Shown here: one piece after another, positions 16,344-25,213 of the stretch
How the letters are laid out: each line of letters opens with the position of its first letter
Position numbering within the stretch: position 1 is the first letter of the stretch
Source of the DNA: Pseudomonadales bacterium
Lineage (GTDB): Bacteria > Pseudomonadota > Gammaproteobacteria > Pseudomonadales > Azotimanducaceae
Direction of reading: 5' to 3'
Length of the DNA: 33,535 nucleotides
Assembly: GCA_028283025.1 (NCBI GenBank)
Contig: JAPYNO010000104.1
Span: 1-33,535, forward strand
The notes under the pieces: model-generated
What the model saw: the letters and a program-made list of their open reading frames with translations, nothing else
The model's database searches: none
Told to the model about the DNA's origin: nothing
Translations under genes and position numbers: made by a program

Positions 16344-17251
16344 TCTTGCTCGCGCTGCAAGCCTTGGCCTTCGGCGCACTCTGCGCGGGTCTCGGCTGGC
16401 TGCTCAGCATGGCTCACAAGCGCTGGAGCGGCAATGAGCACGCGCTCATCGATGCCATCGAGGCGAAGCTACCACAAACCCAATGCGGCCAATGCCAGTA
16501 CCCAGGCTGCCACGCCTACGCTTCGGCGGTCGCTGGCGGCGAATCGATCGATCTGTGTCCACCGGGCGGCGAAGCTACCACACAAGCGCTTTCTGAACTG
16601 CTCAATCGACCGAAACATCGACCGACCGATAGCAGCGAGTCGTTTGATGAGCCTATCGTCAATCAAGTTGCCAAAATTCGTGAGTCAGAGTGCGTCGGCT
16701 GCGGGCTGTGTCGGCCAGCGTGTCCGGTCGATGCCATCATCGGCGCTCAAGGGTATCTGCACGGCGTACTTGAAGACCTGTGCACCGGCTGCGAGCTCTG
16801 CGTCCACGCCTGTCCGGTCGATTGTATTGACATGCTGGAAACGCCAATCGAGACAGTCCGGCGCAGGACTTTGAAATCAGTCCCGACCACTGAGCCGCTC
16901 GGCTGCATACGCTGCGGATTGTGCGATGCTGTCTGCCCTCAGCACATCCCGGTGCGCGAACTCTGGTGGTCGATTCGCCAAGGGGCAAGCGATGCTGTCC
17001 CCGCACCCGGCGCTGACGCCTGCATCGCCTGCGGACGCTGCGACAGTCATTGCCCGAGCGGTATTTCGCTGGCCCGTCCAATCCTCGAACAGGCGACGCG
17101 CGAACGATCAAAGCAGGTGTTCAAGCAACACGCAGCACGCGCGGCAGCGCTGTTTGACACCACGAGTGGGCGGCGCGAGCAGTCGCAAGAGGCCGCCAAT
17201 CAACGGCGCTCGCAGCGTCTGCGGCGCATCAAGACCACATCGATGCCATGA
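16340..17251 (+). CDS. rnfB: Rnf subunit B with an RnfC-like dicluster ferredoxin tail
   Basis: 303 residues, much longer than E. coli RsxB (about 190). An N-terminal membrane anchor (residues 1-25) is followed by the RnfB iron-sulfur domain with C49, C52, C57 and C73 (TQCGQCQYPGCHAYA). Two ferredoxin motifs follow at C118-C128 (CVGCGLCRPACP) and C148-C158 (CTGCELCVHACP). This completes a normal RnfB. The chain then continues with GCIRCGLCDAVCPQHIPVRE (C189-C199), LWWSIRQGASDA, and CIACGRCDSHCPSGISL (C228-C238). That spacing and wording match the two-cluster segment of RnfC, including the LxWxxRxG linker between clusters. A basic tail ends the protein. No separate rnfC is present, so RnfC's flavin/NADH part is missing from the operon. 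ATGA overlaps occur on both sides. Confidence 0.93.
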   Translation: MILLALQALAFGALCAGLGWLLSMAHKRWSGNEHALIDAIEAKLPQTQCGQCQYPGCHAYASAVAGGESIDLCPPGGEATTQALSELLNRPKHRPTDSSESFDEPIVNQVAKIRESECVGCGLCRPACPVDAIIGAQGYLHGVLEDLCTGCELCVHACPVDCIDMLETPIETVRRRTLKSVPTTEPLGCIRCGLCDAVCPQHIPVRELWWSIRQGASDAVPAPGADACIACGRCDSHCPSGISLARPILEQATRERSKQVFKQHAARAAALFDTTSGRREQSQEAANQRRSQRLRRIKTTSMP

Positions 17252-18141
17252 AACAGCCGGACACCCGAAGCATCATGCGCTTGGTGCTGCTCGCACTCGT
17301 ACCGGGCGTGCTTATGATGCTGCCGTGGCTTGGCTGGACATTGCTCGGCCAAGTGGCGCTCGCCGCCGCCTTTGGTATTGGCATTGAAGCTGCGTGCCTG
17401 CGGCTTCGTGGCATGACATTGAAACCGCATCTTCTTGATGGCAGCGCCTTGGTCAGCGCAGTGCTGATTGCACTCTGCCTGCCACCCGGCGTGCCTTGGT
17501 ACCTACTTCTCATCGCGCTCGCGGGCGGGTTGGGCCTCGCGAAGCATGCCTATGGCGGCATGGGCAACAACCTGCTGAATCCGGCGATGGCGGGCTATGC
17601 GCTGGTGTTGGTCGCTTTCCCAAGCGAACTCTCTGTGTGGGTGGTGGACGGCGTGACCGCAGCCACACCGCTCGAAGTTTTTCGCTTTCGCGGCGCATCG
17701 ACAGTCGCCGAGGTCTGGCCGCAAGCCTTTGGCGTGTTCGGTGGCATCGGATGGGAATGGATGAACTTCGGATTCCTGCTCGGCGGACTGTTCCTGCTTG
17801 CCATGCGTATTATTCGCTGGCAGGCACCCGTCGCTTTTCTTGTCAGCCTCGCTGCGTGCGCGAGCATCGGATACGACGGCGGCAGTTCTTCGAGCCTTGG
17901 CTCACCAATCATGCATCTATTCTCTGGCGGAGCGATGCTGTGTGCTTGGTTCGTTGTCACCGACCCCGTCACTGCGCCGGCGTCTGCGCGCGGCCAGATA
18001 ATCTTCGGCGCGCTCATCGGCGTGCTCGTGTTCCTGATACGCAGCTTTGGCGCCTATGCCGATGGTATCGCCTTCGCCGTGCTGCTCGGCAATATCAGCG
18101 CACCGCTCATTGACGAGCTGATCCGCAGGCGGCGCATATGA
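17248..18141 (+). CDS. rnfD: Rnf electron transport complex subunit D
   Basis: A multi-spanning membrane subunit of 297 residues, related to NqrB and shorter than E. coli RsxD (about 350). Conserved parts are LLDGSALVSAVLIALCLPPG, YGGMGNNLLNPAMAGYALVL and DGVTAATPLEVF. In the last, the threonine near residue 140 sits at the place where FMN is linked covalently in this family; the usual SGAT is read here as TAAT. SLGSPIMHLFSGGAMLCAWF and FVVTDPVTAP are the typical late loop motifs. It follows rnfB directly with a 4-base overlap, in the place where rnfC would precede it in the common order. Confidence 0.95.
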   Translation: MKQPDTRSIMRLVLLALVPGVLMMLPWLGWTLLGQVALAAAFGIGIEAACLRLRGMTLKPHLLDGSALVSAVLIALCLPPGVPWYLLLIALAGGLGLAKHAYGGMGNNLLNPAMAGYALVLVAFPSELSVWVVDGVTAATPLEVFRFRGASTVAEVWPQAFGVFGGIGWEWMNFGFLLGGLFLLAMRIIRWQAPVAFLVSLAACASIGYDGGSSSSLGSPIMHLFSGGAMLCAWFVVTDPVTAPASARGQIIFGALIGVLVFLIRSFGAYADGIAFAVLLGNISAPLIDELIRRRRI

Positions 18142-18683
18142 GTCTGCGCACCGCCTTGCATCTTGGCCTGATCACCAGCCTCGGGAGCTTACTTGTGCTG
18201 CTCGTGTCTGATCTCACTGAAGAAGCGAGATCAAATAATTGGCGCGAGGCTGCGCAATCTAACCTGATGGAGCTGATGCAGCGGGACGAGCGGCTCCATA
18301 TCGACTTCGATGCCACTAGCCTGACACAACCTACCGCAGTGTGCGATGCGCAAAACAAGCTGCAAGCGATATTCTATCCGGGCACTGGCACAGGGTACGC
18401 TGGCAAAATTGAGTTCATCGCCGCACTCAATACCGAAAGCCAGCTGACGGGCGTGCGCGTCATATCGCACGCCGAGACGCCGGGCATTGGGGACGTCATT
18501 GAAGCGGACAAATCATCTTGGATTCACTCGCTTGCGAGGCGGCCGAAAGACGCAACTGTGTGGGCACTCGCGCATGACGGCGGTGATATCGATGGCGTTA
18601 GCGGCGCCACCATCACGCTTCGCGGACTGCTGAAGAGTCTCGACGAAGCGTTGTCGCAAGACGCTCCGGCGTGTTCGCAATGA
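18138..18683 (+). CDS. rnfG: Rnf electron transport complex subunit G
   Basis: A periplasmic FMN-carrying subunit of 181 residues with one N-terminal membrane anchor (LHLGLITSLGSLLVLLVS). VRVISHAETPGIGDVIE is the family H-ETPG-GD motif, and DGVSGATITLRG carries the flavinylation sequence with T158 as the expected FMN attachment residue. Attachment needs the flavin transferase ApbE, which is not in the window. Overlaps of 4 bases join it to rnfD and rnfE. Presence of a complete motif argues that the complex is functional in spite of the missing RnfC. Confidence 0.95.
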   Translation: MSLRTALHLGLITSLGSLLVLLVSDLTEEARSNNWREAAQSNLMELMQRDERLHIDFDATSLTQPTAVCDAQNKLQAIFYPGTGTGYAGKIEFIAALNTESQLTGVRVISHAETPGIGDVIEADKSSWIHSLARRPKDATVWALAHDGGDIDGVSGATITLRGLLKSLDEALSQDAPACSQ

Positions 18684-19306
18684 GTGAGTCACTGATAAGC
18701 CTGACCCGAGGCGTCGTGCGAGAGAACCCCGTGTGGGTGCAGATGCTTGGCCTGTGCCCAGCTATGGCCGTCACCACGTCCGTTGCGAACGGGCTTGGAT
18801 TGGCAATCGCGACATTGTTCGTGCTAGTGGGCAGCAACGTGACCGCGAGCGCTATCCCCATCCCAGAACGCGCACGACTACCGGCGCTTGTGTTTATCAT
18901 CGCGAGCTTTACCACGACCATCGTGCTGCTGCTCGAAGCCTTTGCCTTTACCCTGTATGAACGCATCGCCCTCTATGTGCAGATCATCGTCACCAACTGC
19001 GTCATACTCGCTCGCGCCGATGGCTACGCACGACAAAAACCACCGCATCTCGCCTTGCTCGACGCCCTTGGCGCTGGCCTCGGATTCGCATTCGCGCTGC
19101 TCGCCTTGAGTGCGCTGCGCGAAGTGCTCGGCTCTGGTACGCTCTTTGCAGGCATGGAGCATTTATTTGGAGAGACGGCGCAAGATTGGGAAGTGCGCGT
19201 GCTGCCGGAGGGTGCTCGCTTTCCCTTGGCTTTGCTGCCGCCTGGTGCGTTTCTCATCGCGGGTCTGGCAATCGCGGTTTTTAGGCCTGTGAAGCATAGC
19301 GGATGA
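18680..19306 (+). CDS. rnfE: Rnf electron transport complex subunit E
   Basis: An integral membrane partner of RnfA; 208 residues starting at ATG 18680, which overlaps the rnfG stop by 4 bases (a GTG at 18671 would add three residues). VWVQMLGLCPAMAVTTSVAN contains C26, and VQIIVTNCVILARADGYA contains C107. These are the counterparts of the RnfA cysteines. The C-terminal FPLALLPPGAFLIAGLAIAV is typical of the subunit. It is followed 19 bases later by nth, the same arrangement as in E. coli. Confidence 0.94.
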   Translation: MSESLISLTRGVVRENPVWVQMLGLCPAMAVTTSVANGLGLAIATLFVLVGSNVTASAIPIPERARLPALVFIIASFTTTIVLLLEAFAFTLYERIALYVQIIVTNCVILARADGYARQKPPHLALLDALGAGLGFAFALLALSALREVLGSGTLFAGMEHLFGETAQDWEVRVLPEGARFPLALLPPGAFLIAGLAIAVFRPVKHSG

Positions 19307-19325
19307 GGCGACGCAGGGGTCTCAC

Positions 19326-19964
19326 ATGAACTCGAAGAAGCGCGAGCAGATTTTCTCCCGCCTGCAAGAAATCAACCCAGCCCCAACGACTGAGCTTAAA
19401 TATGACACGGGGTTTCAACTGCTCATTGCAGTCATTCTCTCCGCGCAAGCAACCGATGTCAGCGTCAACAAGGCCACGCAAGGCTTGTTCCGCGAAGCAC
19501 CCACGCCCGAGGCCATGCTCGATCTTGGGCTTGCCGGACTCAAAGCGCACATCTCCTCGATTGGCCTCTACAACAGCAAAGCCAAGAATGTCCTCAAGAC
19601 CTGCGACATCCTGATGGGCGAGCACAGCGGCGAGGTGCCTCGCGACCGAGCGGCCTTGGAAGCCCTACCCGGCGTTGGCCGCAAGACCGCCAACGTCATT
19701 TTGAACACGCTCTTTGGCGAACCTGTGATCGCAGTGGACACGCATATTTTCCGTATCTCAAACCGCATCGGCATTGCGCCCGGCAAAACTGTACGTGCAG
19801 TCGAAGACCGGCTCATGCGTCTCGTCCCCAAGAAGTTTCTCAAAGATGCGCATCACCATCTTATTCTGCACGGCCGCTACGTCTGCACGGCGCGCAATCC
19901 GAAGTGCGGCGAATGTCCAATTTTCGATTTGTGTGAGTATCCTGGGCGCCGTCAACTCATCTGA
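19326..19964 (+). CDS. nth: Endonuclease III (DNA glycosylase/AP lyase)
   Basis: Removes oxidised pyrimidines and cuts abasic sites in base excision repair; 212 residues, the usual length. The helix-hairpin-helix LPGVGRKTANVIL contains the catalytic lysine, and PVIAVDTHIFRISNRIG contains the catalytic aspartate. The [4Fe-4S] cluster cysteines are in HGRYVCTARNPKCGECPIFD followed by LC, with the C-x6-C-x2-C-x5-C spacing. It is probably translated from the rnf operon transcript; an AGGGG lies about 9 bases before the ATG. The stop runs 13 bases into the 3' end of the convergent PII-like gene. Confidence 0.97.
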   Translation: MNSKKREQIFSRLQEINPAPTTELKYDTGFQLLIAVILSAQATDVSVNKATQGLFREAPTPEAMLDLGLAGLKAHISSIGLYNSKAKNVLKTCDILMGEHSGEVPRDRAALEALPGVGRKTANVILNTLFGEPVIAVDTHIFRISNRIGIAPGKTVRAVEDRLMRLVPKKFLKDAHHHLILHGRYVCTARNPKCGECPIFDLCEYPGRRQLI

Positions 19965-20281
19965 GAAGCCACCCCAACCGCATCTTCCACATCAATTTGA
20001 AACGCGATGCCAGCGCCTGGCTCGCCGTCGAATTGACCGGCGTCGCCAATCCGCTTGAGCACCGCTTCAGCGCACGCCTCAGACACCAGAAAAAGTAGGA
20101 CATCGCACTTGGACTCAAGTTCGAGACCAAGAAAAGTCTTCTTGGCTGAGCGTCCTTCGCCGCGTGCGCTGGTGATGACGGTCGCGCCGGTTGCGCCTTC
20201 GGTGCGCGCTGCATTGAGGACAACATCGGTCTTGGCATCGTCCACGAGCGCAACAATCAGTTTGGTCAATTTAGTGTTCAT
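19952..20281 (-). CDS. PII-like regulatory protein linked to DUF1538 transporters
   Basis: 109 residues. The alternation KLTKLIVALVDDAKTDVVLN, GATGATVITSARGEGR, KCDVLLFLVSEACAEAVLKR and GAGIAFQIDVEDAVGV follows the beta-alpha-beta fold of PII (GlnB/GlnK). Compared with GlnB, the T-loop segment is short (ARGEGRSAKKTFLGLELES) and has no tyrosine, so uridylylation in the GlnB manner is ruled out. The B-loop region (GQFDGEPGAGIA) is altered. It starts 3 bases after the second DUF1538 stop, with GGAG about 7 bases before the ATG, so it is made with those membrane proteins. A role in gating them in response to a nucleotide or metabolite is an inference from position and family. Confidence 0.8.
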   Translation of the reverse strand: MNTKLTKLIVALVDDAKTDVVLNAARTEGATGATVITSARGEGRSAKKTFLGLELESKCDVLLFLVSEACAEAVLKRIGDAGQFDGEPGAGIAFQIDVEDAVGVASQMS

Positions 20282-20284
20282 CAA

Positions 20285-21064
20285 TCAGCTCCTCGGAGAA
20301 TCTGTGCGGCCCGGCTCGCGGCGCCTCGCGCGCCAAGATGCAATCATGGCATAGCCGAGCACCGACATAATGGGAAAGACGCTGGCAAAAGCAATGAGGC
20401 CAAAGCCGTCAATGAGCGGGCTGCGGCCGGGCACGCTTGAAGCGAGGCCGAGACCGAGCGCTGCCACCACAGGCACGGTCACGGTGGAGGTGGTGACGCC
20501 GCCACTGTCGTAGGCGAGCGGTACGATGCTTCGCGCCGAACGAAAGGTTTGCAGGATGACGATCACATAAGCGGCAATGATGTACCAAGGCAGCGGCGTA
20601 CCGGTGACAATGCGAAAGCAGCCCAGCGATACGCCGATAGCCACGCCGACCGCGACCGCAATGCGCAGGCCGCGCGCCTTGAGCGAACCGCCGGAGACTT
20701 CCTCGGCCTTCATTGACACCGAGATGAGTGCAGGCTCGGCAACTGTGGTCGCAAATCCAATCGCCGCCGCAAAGGCGTACACGAGCAGATAGTCGTCCCA
20801 TCTCACTTCATTTGATGCAGTTGCGCTCACCGCAGTGAGCTGCTTGGCCATGGTTTCGCCGATCGGAAAGAGCGCCTGTTCAAGGCCGATCAAGAACAGC
20901 GTCAGCCCGATCAGTACATAGATGAAGCCGCGCACAATCCGTCGAAGATTTGGCAATCTGCGGCGCAGCACAACAACTTGAAAAAACAGCAGAACCGCGA
21001 CGATGGGCGCGACATCGCGCAAGGTCGAGAGCGACGTGTTGCCTAGTGTGGACAGAAATTCCAT
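20285..21064 (-). CDS. DUF1538 membrane protein, second of a tandem pair
   Basis: 259 residues with about seven or eight hydrophobic segments. Motifs shared with its upstream twin: [77 protein letters not shown] and [20 protein letters not shown]. It ends in a basic cytoplasmic tail. The family's biochemical function is not established to my knowledge. The repeated polar stretch [10 protein letters not shown] within a membrane region would suit a substrate- or ion-binding site. It lies 10 bases after the first copy and 3 bases before the PII-like gene, so the three form one operon. Confidence 0.85.
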   Translation of the reverse strand: MEFLSTLGNTSLSTLRDVAPIVAVLLFFQVVVLRRRLPNLRRIVRGFIYVLIGLTLFLIGLEQALFPIGETMAKQLTAVSATASNEVRWDDYLLVYAFAAAIGFATTVAEPALISVSMKAEEVSGGSLKARGLRIAVAVGVAIGVSLGCFRIVTGTPLPWYIIAAYVIVILQTFRSARSIVPLAYDSGGVTTSTVTVPVVAALGLGLASSVPGRSPLIDGFGLIAFASVFPIMSVLGYAMIASWRARRREPGRTDSPRS

Positions 21065-21074
21065 CAGAAAGTCG

Positions 21075-21812
21075 TCAGGAAAGGATCATGCCGTAGGCGA
21101 GCACGAACACCAGTGGCGTCAAGCTCGCAAAGGCGATCAGGCCGAAGCCATCGATCATCGGATTGCGACCCTTGATGGCCATCGACAAGCCGATGCCGAG
21201 CGCAGCAACCAAGGGCACAGTGATAGTGCTCGTGGTGACACCGCCCGAATCATAGGCAACGCCGACAATCTCTTCGGGCGCAAAGGGCGTCATCAGGGTC
21301 ACGGCCAGATAGCCGCCGATGATGAGCCAGTGAATCGGCCAGCCTTTGATGATACGCACCACCCCGATGACAATCGCCGCGCCGACGGAAACCGCAACTA
21401 CCATGCGCAGGTTGAAAGCGTACTCCGAGCGCGCCGATTCGCTGTCAAGAATCGCGCCGGCTTCGGAAGCGACATCGGCCGCTTCCGCTGCGACGGCAAT
21501 GAGCGCAGGCTCGGCCACGGTGGTGCCAAAACCAAGGCAGAAGGCAAAGGCAATCAAGGCTGGCAAACTGCCCTTGGCGGCGAATTCTTGGGCGATTTCT
21601 TCGCCGAGCGGAAACAGCCCGCTTTCAAGCCCTTGTATGAACAAGGTCAATCCGGCGATCACACAAGCGAGACCGACAAGGACGCCGCCGAGATTCGGAA
21701 AAGGCTGCTGCAATACGACAATCTGAAAAAACGCGATGACCAAAATGATAGGCGCGAGGTCGCGAACCGCGCCCATAATGCCCTTGGCAAGATTTCGCAA
21801 GAATTTACCCAT
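21075..21812 (-). CDS. DUF1538 membrane protein, first of a tandem pair
   Basis: 245 residues from ATG 21812 (a TTG two codons earlier is possible). It has the same layout as its neighbour: [77 protein letters not shown] and [20 protein letters not shown]. The two copies are clearly homologous but diverged along their length, which suggests an old duplication and perhaps a heterodimer. It lies 51 bases after argG on the same strand and may share its transcript. Confidence 0.85.
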   Translation of the reverse strand: MGKFLRNLAKGIMGAVRDLAPIILVIAFFQIVVLQQPFPNLGGVLVGLACVIAGLTLFIQGLESGLFPLGEEIAQEFAAKGSLPALIAFAFCLGFGTTVAEPALIAVAAEAADVASEAGAILDSESARSEYAFNLRMVVAVSVGAAIVIGVVRIIKGWPIHWLIIGGYLAVTLMTPFAPEEIVGVAYDSGGVTTSTITVPLVAALGIGLSMAIKGRNPMIDGFGLIAFASLTPLVFVLAYGMILS

Positions 21813-21863
21813 GCTCAAGAAAGCTGAGCGAGGACACGAATACGCTGATCGGAACGCGCAGGC

Positions 21864-23084
21864 TCAGCCGTGCCCTCCTCTACCACCAAGCTTCAAGCGG
21901 AGCGCATTGAGGCGGATAAATCCTTCGGCGTCCTTTTGGTCATAGGCACCAAGATCATCCTCGAAACTCGCCAAGGTGGGCCGATAGAGGCTACCTTCCG
22001 AGCGTCTCCCGAGTACTGTCACATTGCCTTTGAACAGCCTCAACCGCACCTCGCCGGAGACCGGAATTTGCGAATGGTCGATGAGTGCTTGCAGCGCTTC
22101 GCGCTCGGGCGCCCACCAGTAGCCGTTGTAGATGAGCGATGCGTAGCGCGGCATGAGTTCATCCTTGAGATGCGCCACCTCGCGGTCAAGGGTGAGGGAC
22201 TCAATCGCGCGATGCGCCTTGAGCAAGACCGTACCGCCCGGCGTTTCGTAGCAGCCGCGGGATTTCATGCCGACATAGCGGTTTTCAACAAGATCAAGGC
22301 GACCGATGCCGTGGCGCCCGGCGAGCGCATTGAGCTTCGTCAAGAGCGCCGCTGGCGACAGCGGCTGTGAGTCAATGGCAACAGGGTCGCCCCGCTCAAA
22401 GCTCAAGGTGATTTCATCGGCCTTGTCCGGAGCATCTTCAATTGCTGCGGTGCGCAGCCACATGGCCTCATTCGGCGAGAAATCCGCATCTTCAAGCTCT
22501 CCGCCCTCATAGGAGACATGCAGCAGATTGGCGTCCATCGAGTAAGGCGCTTCAGTGGCATCACGCCGCGTCCCTTCAACGGGAATTTGATGCTGCTCGC
22601 AGAAAGTCATGAGCGCTGAACGCGAGTGAAGATGCCATTCCCGCCAAGGCGCGATGACTTGAATGCTCGGATTGAGGGCATAGGCGCCAAGCTCAAAGCG
22701 AACCTGATCGTTGCCCTTGCCGGTCGCGCCGTGCGAAATGGCATCAGCACCAGTCTCCTTGGCGATTTCCACCAAGCGCTTGGCGATCAATGGACGCGCA
22801 ATGCTCGTACCGAGTAGATACTCGCCTTCGTACACAGCATTGGCACGAAACATCGGAAACACGAAATCACACACAAACTCTTCGCGCAGGTCTTCAATGT
22901 AGATGGCTTTCGCGCCCATGCCCTCAGCCTTGGCGCGTGCTGGCTCGATTTCCTCGCCTTGCCCAATATCAGCTGTGTAGGTGATGACCTCGGCATCATA
23001 GGTGACTTGCAGCCATTTCAGGATCACACTGGTATCAAGCCCGCCTGAATAGGCGAGCACAACCCGCTTGGCTGCATCGCGCAT
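21864..23084 (-). CDS. argG: Argininosuccinate synthase
   Basis: Joins citrulline and aspartate using ATP in arginine synthesis; 406 residues. The start at ATG 23084 ([20 protein letters not shown]) places the ATP-binding SGGLDTS motif near the N-terminus, as in the family; the frame is open further upstream, but that part overlaps grx[21 protein letters not shown] is the other signature. [15 protein letters not shown] and [20 protein letters not shown] are typical of the C-terminal half. It begins 13 bases after grxD. Confidence 0.96.
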   Translation of the reverse strand: MRDAAKRVVLAYSGGLDTSVILKWLQVTYDAEVITYTADIGQGEEIEPARAKAEGMGAKAIYIEDLREEFVCDFVFPMFRANAVYEGEYLLGTSIARPLIAKRLVEIAKETGADAISHGATGKGNDQVRFELGAYALNPSIQVIAPWREWHLHSRSALMTFCEQHQIPVEGTRRDATEAPYSMDANLLHVSYEGGELEDADFSPNEAMWLRTAAIEDAPDKADEITLSFERGDPVAIDSQPLSPAALLTKLNALAGRHGIGRLDLVENRYVGMKSRGCYETPGGTVLLKAHRAIESLTLDREVAHLKDELMPRYASLIYNGYWWAPEREALQALIDHSQIPVSGEVRLRLFKGNVTVLGRRSEGSLYRPTLASFEDDLGAYDQKDAEGFIRLNALRLKLGGRGGHG

Positions 23085-23097
23085 TGCCGGCACGGAT

Positions 23098-23427
23098 TTA
23101 AGCGTCTGGCTGGGCGCCAGCACTCTCAACGAGCGGCTGCAACTCGCCTGCCTCGTAGAGCTCGGTGACGATATCGCAACCGCCCACAAGCTCGCCATCG
23201 ACATAGAGCTGCGGAAAGGTCGGCCAGTCAGCAAAGTCGGGCAAGATCGCGCGAATCTCGGGATGACTCAGAATATCCACATAAGAAAAGGGCTTGCCGC
23301 ACGCCATCAGGCACTGCACGGTGCGCGCCGAAAATCCGCACATTGGCTGCTGCGGCGTACCTTTCATATAGAGGATGATCGGATTCGAGGCGATTTGCTC
23401 GCGGATCGTGTCCATGACATCGCTCAT
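23098..23427 (-). CDS. grxD: Monothiol glutaredoxin, CGFS type
   Basis: An iron-sulfur cluster carrier and monothiol glutaredoxin, 109 residues from ATG 23427. The active-site motif is CGFS in [20 protein letters not shown], and [20 protein letters not shown] is the glutathione/cluster-binding region with the TFPQ cis-proline. The start is chosen by homology ([20 protein letters not shown]); an AAGGAC lies about 10 bases upstream. Its role in cluster delivery fits a cell with many Fe-S proteins (Rnf, Nth), but the link to argG is only positional. Confidence 0.95.
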   Translation of the reverse strand: MSDVMDTIREQIASNPIILYMKGTPQQPMCGFSARTVQCLMACGKPFSYVDILSHPEIRAILPDFADWPTFPQLYVDGELVGGCDIVTELYEAGELQPLVESAGAQPDA

Positions 23428-23477
23428 GGGCAAAATGTCCTTTTCGTTAGTCGTTGCGCATTGTACCCGCTTCCTGC

Positions 23478-25136
23478 TCACAGACCGTAAATTCTTCCCT
23501 TCGCGTCGACGCCGATGCCCTTCGCTGCTGGCTCTCTCGGCAATCCCGGCATGGTCATGATGTCGCCGCACAGCACCACGACGAATCCAGCACCCGCCGA
23601 CAGGCGCACGCCGCGCACCGGCAGCACATGCCCGTCGGGCGCGCCCTTGGCGCTCGGATCGGCCGAGAAGCTGTACTGCGTCTTGGCGATGCATACCGGC
23701 AACTGGCCATAGCCTGAGTCTTCAAGCGCTTGTAAGTCATGCGCCGCTTGCTCGTCGAATTGTACGTCACTCGCGCCGTATATGCGCGTGGCGACGGCGC
23801 GGACTTTGTCGATGAGCGGCGCCTCGTCCTCATATGGGAACGTGACTTCGCCCGTTGCGTGTTCGATGCGTTCCATCACGGCCTCAGCCAATTCAGTCGC
23901 GCCAGCGCCGCCCTCGGCCCAATGCCTGGCAAGCACGACTTTCACATCCAAGTCTTGAAGCTCGGCGCGAATCGTCTCGACCTCCTCGTCGCTGTCTCCA
24001 GTGAAGTGATTGACGGCCACTACCGGCGAGACGCCAAAGCCTTGCAGATTGCGCACATGCCGACGCAAATTGGCGAGGCCGCGCGAAACCGCCGCAACGT
24101 CGGCGCGACCAAGGTCTTCAAGCGCTACGCCGCCGTGCATCTTGAGCGCCCGTACTGTCGCGACGATGACGCATGCGCTAGGGCGCAGCCCCGACTGCCG
24201 GCACTTGATATTGAAGAACTTCTCGGCACCGAGGTCGGCCCCGAAACCCGCTTCTGTCACCACCACATCGGCGAGACCAAGCGCAGTGCGCGTCGCCAGA
24301 ACGGAATTGCAGCCGTGCGCGATGTTGGCGAAGGGTCCGCCGTGGATGATGGCAGGATTGTGCTCAAGGGTTTGCACGAGATTGGGCGCAAAAGCGTCCA
24401 CAAGCAGCGCGGTCATCGCGCCTGCAACCTCCAAATCACGCGCGCACACGAAAGACCCGTCGGATGCACGTCCGATGACGATGTTGCCGAGGCGCTTTTC
24501 AAGATCGGCTAGGTCGCTCGCCAAGCACAGCACTGCCATGACTTCCGAGGCGGCGGTGATATCGAACGCCCCTTCGCGGCTGAGCTCACGACGCAAGTTG
24601 AGGGACAGCTTACGCAGCGCTCGCTCATTGAGGTCGATCGCACGCCGCCAAGAAATCCGCGCAGGATCCAAACGCAAGCGGTTGCCCCAGTAGAAGTGGT
24701 TGTCCACCATGGATGCGAGCAGGTTGTCCGCCGATGTGACGGCATGAATATCGCCATTGAAGTGCAAGTTAATATCCTGCATCGGCGCGATTTGTGCATA
24801 GCCGCCGCCGGTCGCGCCGCCTTTCATGCCAAAGCAGGGCCCGAGGGACGGTTCCCGCAAGCACGCCGCCGCGCGCACGCCGATTCGATTGAGTCCATCG
24901 CTAAGACCGATGCTCGTCGTCGTCTTGCCTTCGCCTGCTGGCGTTGGACTGAGCGCCGTCACTAGCACCAGCTGACCGCACGGATTATCGTGCGCCGAAT
25001 TCGCAACATCCAAGGGGATTTTCGCCTTGTGATGACCGTAGGGAATGATCTGCTCGATGTCCAAGCCAAGGGCATTCTCAGCCACATCCGCTATGGGCTT
25101 GAGCGTGATACGGCGCGCGATTTCTTCGTCCCTCAC
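23478..25136 (-). CDS. fhs: Formate--tetrahydrofolate ligase
   Basis: Makes 10-formyl-THF from formate, THF and ATP; 552 residues, the normal length. The nucleotide-binding motif is [40 protein letters not shown] and [19 protein letters not shown] are the two family signatures. The start is probably GTG 25136 ([20 protein letters not shown]), because GGAGG stands 5 bases before it; a TTG at 25148 in the same frame would contain that site inside the gene. It lies 77 bases after cdsA on the same strand and 50 bases before grxD. folD is not in the window. Confidence 0.95.
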   Translation of the reverse strand: MRDEEIARRITLKPIADVAENALGLDIEQIIPYGHHKAKIPLDVANSAHDNPCGQLVLVTALSPTPAGEGKTTTSIGLSDGLNRIGVRAAACLREPSLGPCFGMKGGATGGGYAQIAPMQDINLHFNGDIHAVTSADNLLASMVDNHFYWGNRLRLDPARISWRRAIDLNERALRKLSLNLRRELSREGAFDITAASEVMAVLCLASDLADLEKRLGNIVIGRASDGSFVCARDLEVAGAMTALLVDAFAPNLVQTLEHNPAIIHGGPFANIAHGCNSVLATRTALGLADVVVTEAGFGADLGAEKFFNIKCRQSGLRPSACVIVATVRALKMHGGVALEDLGRADVAAVSRGLANLRRHVRNLQGFGVSPVVAVNHFTGDSDEEVETIRAELQDLDVKVVLARHWAEGGAGATELAEAVMERIEHATGEVTFPYEDEAPLIDKVRAVATRIYGASDVQFDEQAAHDLQALEDSGYGQLPVCIAKTQYSFSADPSAKGAPDGHVLPVRGVRLSAGAGFVVVLCGDIMTMPGLPREPAAKGIGVDAKGRIYGL

Positions 25137-25213
25137 AAGGGCCTCCAAGGGTTGTATTCAGAAGACGCTACACATTCTAAGCGATCAGTCAGCCACATCC
25201 CGGCATCGGCCGC

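Noticed and set aside
21003-21827. Plus-strand open frame of 274 codons across the DUF1538 genes
   Set aside because: Spans the joint of two real minus-strand genes; highly polar shadow of membrane segments.
23085-23234. Upstream extension of the argG frame
   Set aside because: Lies within grxD; serine-rich shadow before the real ATG at 23084.
23428-23694. Upstream extension of the grxD frame
   Set aside because: Overlaps the end of fhs out of frame; the CGFS glutaredoxin starts at 23427.
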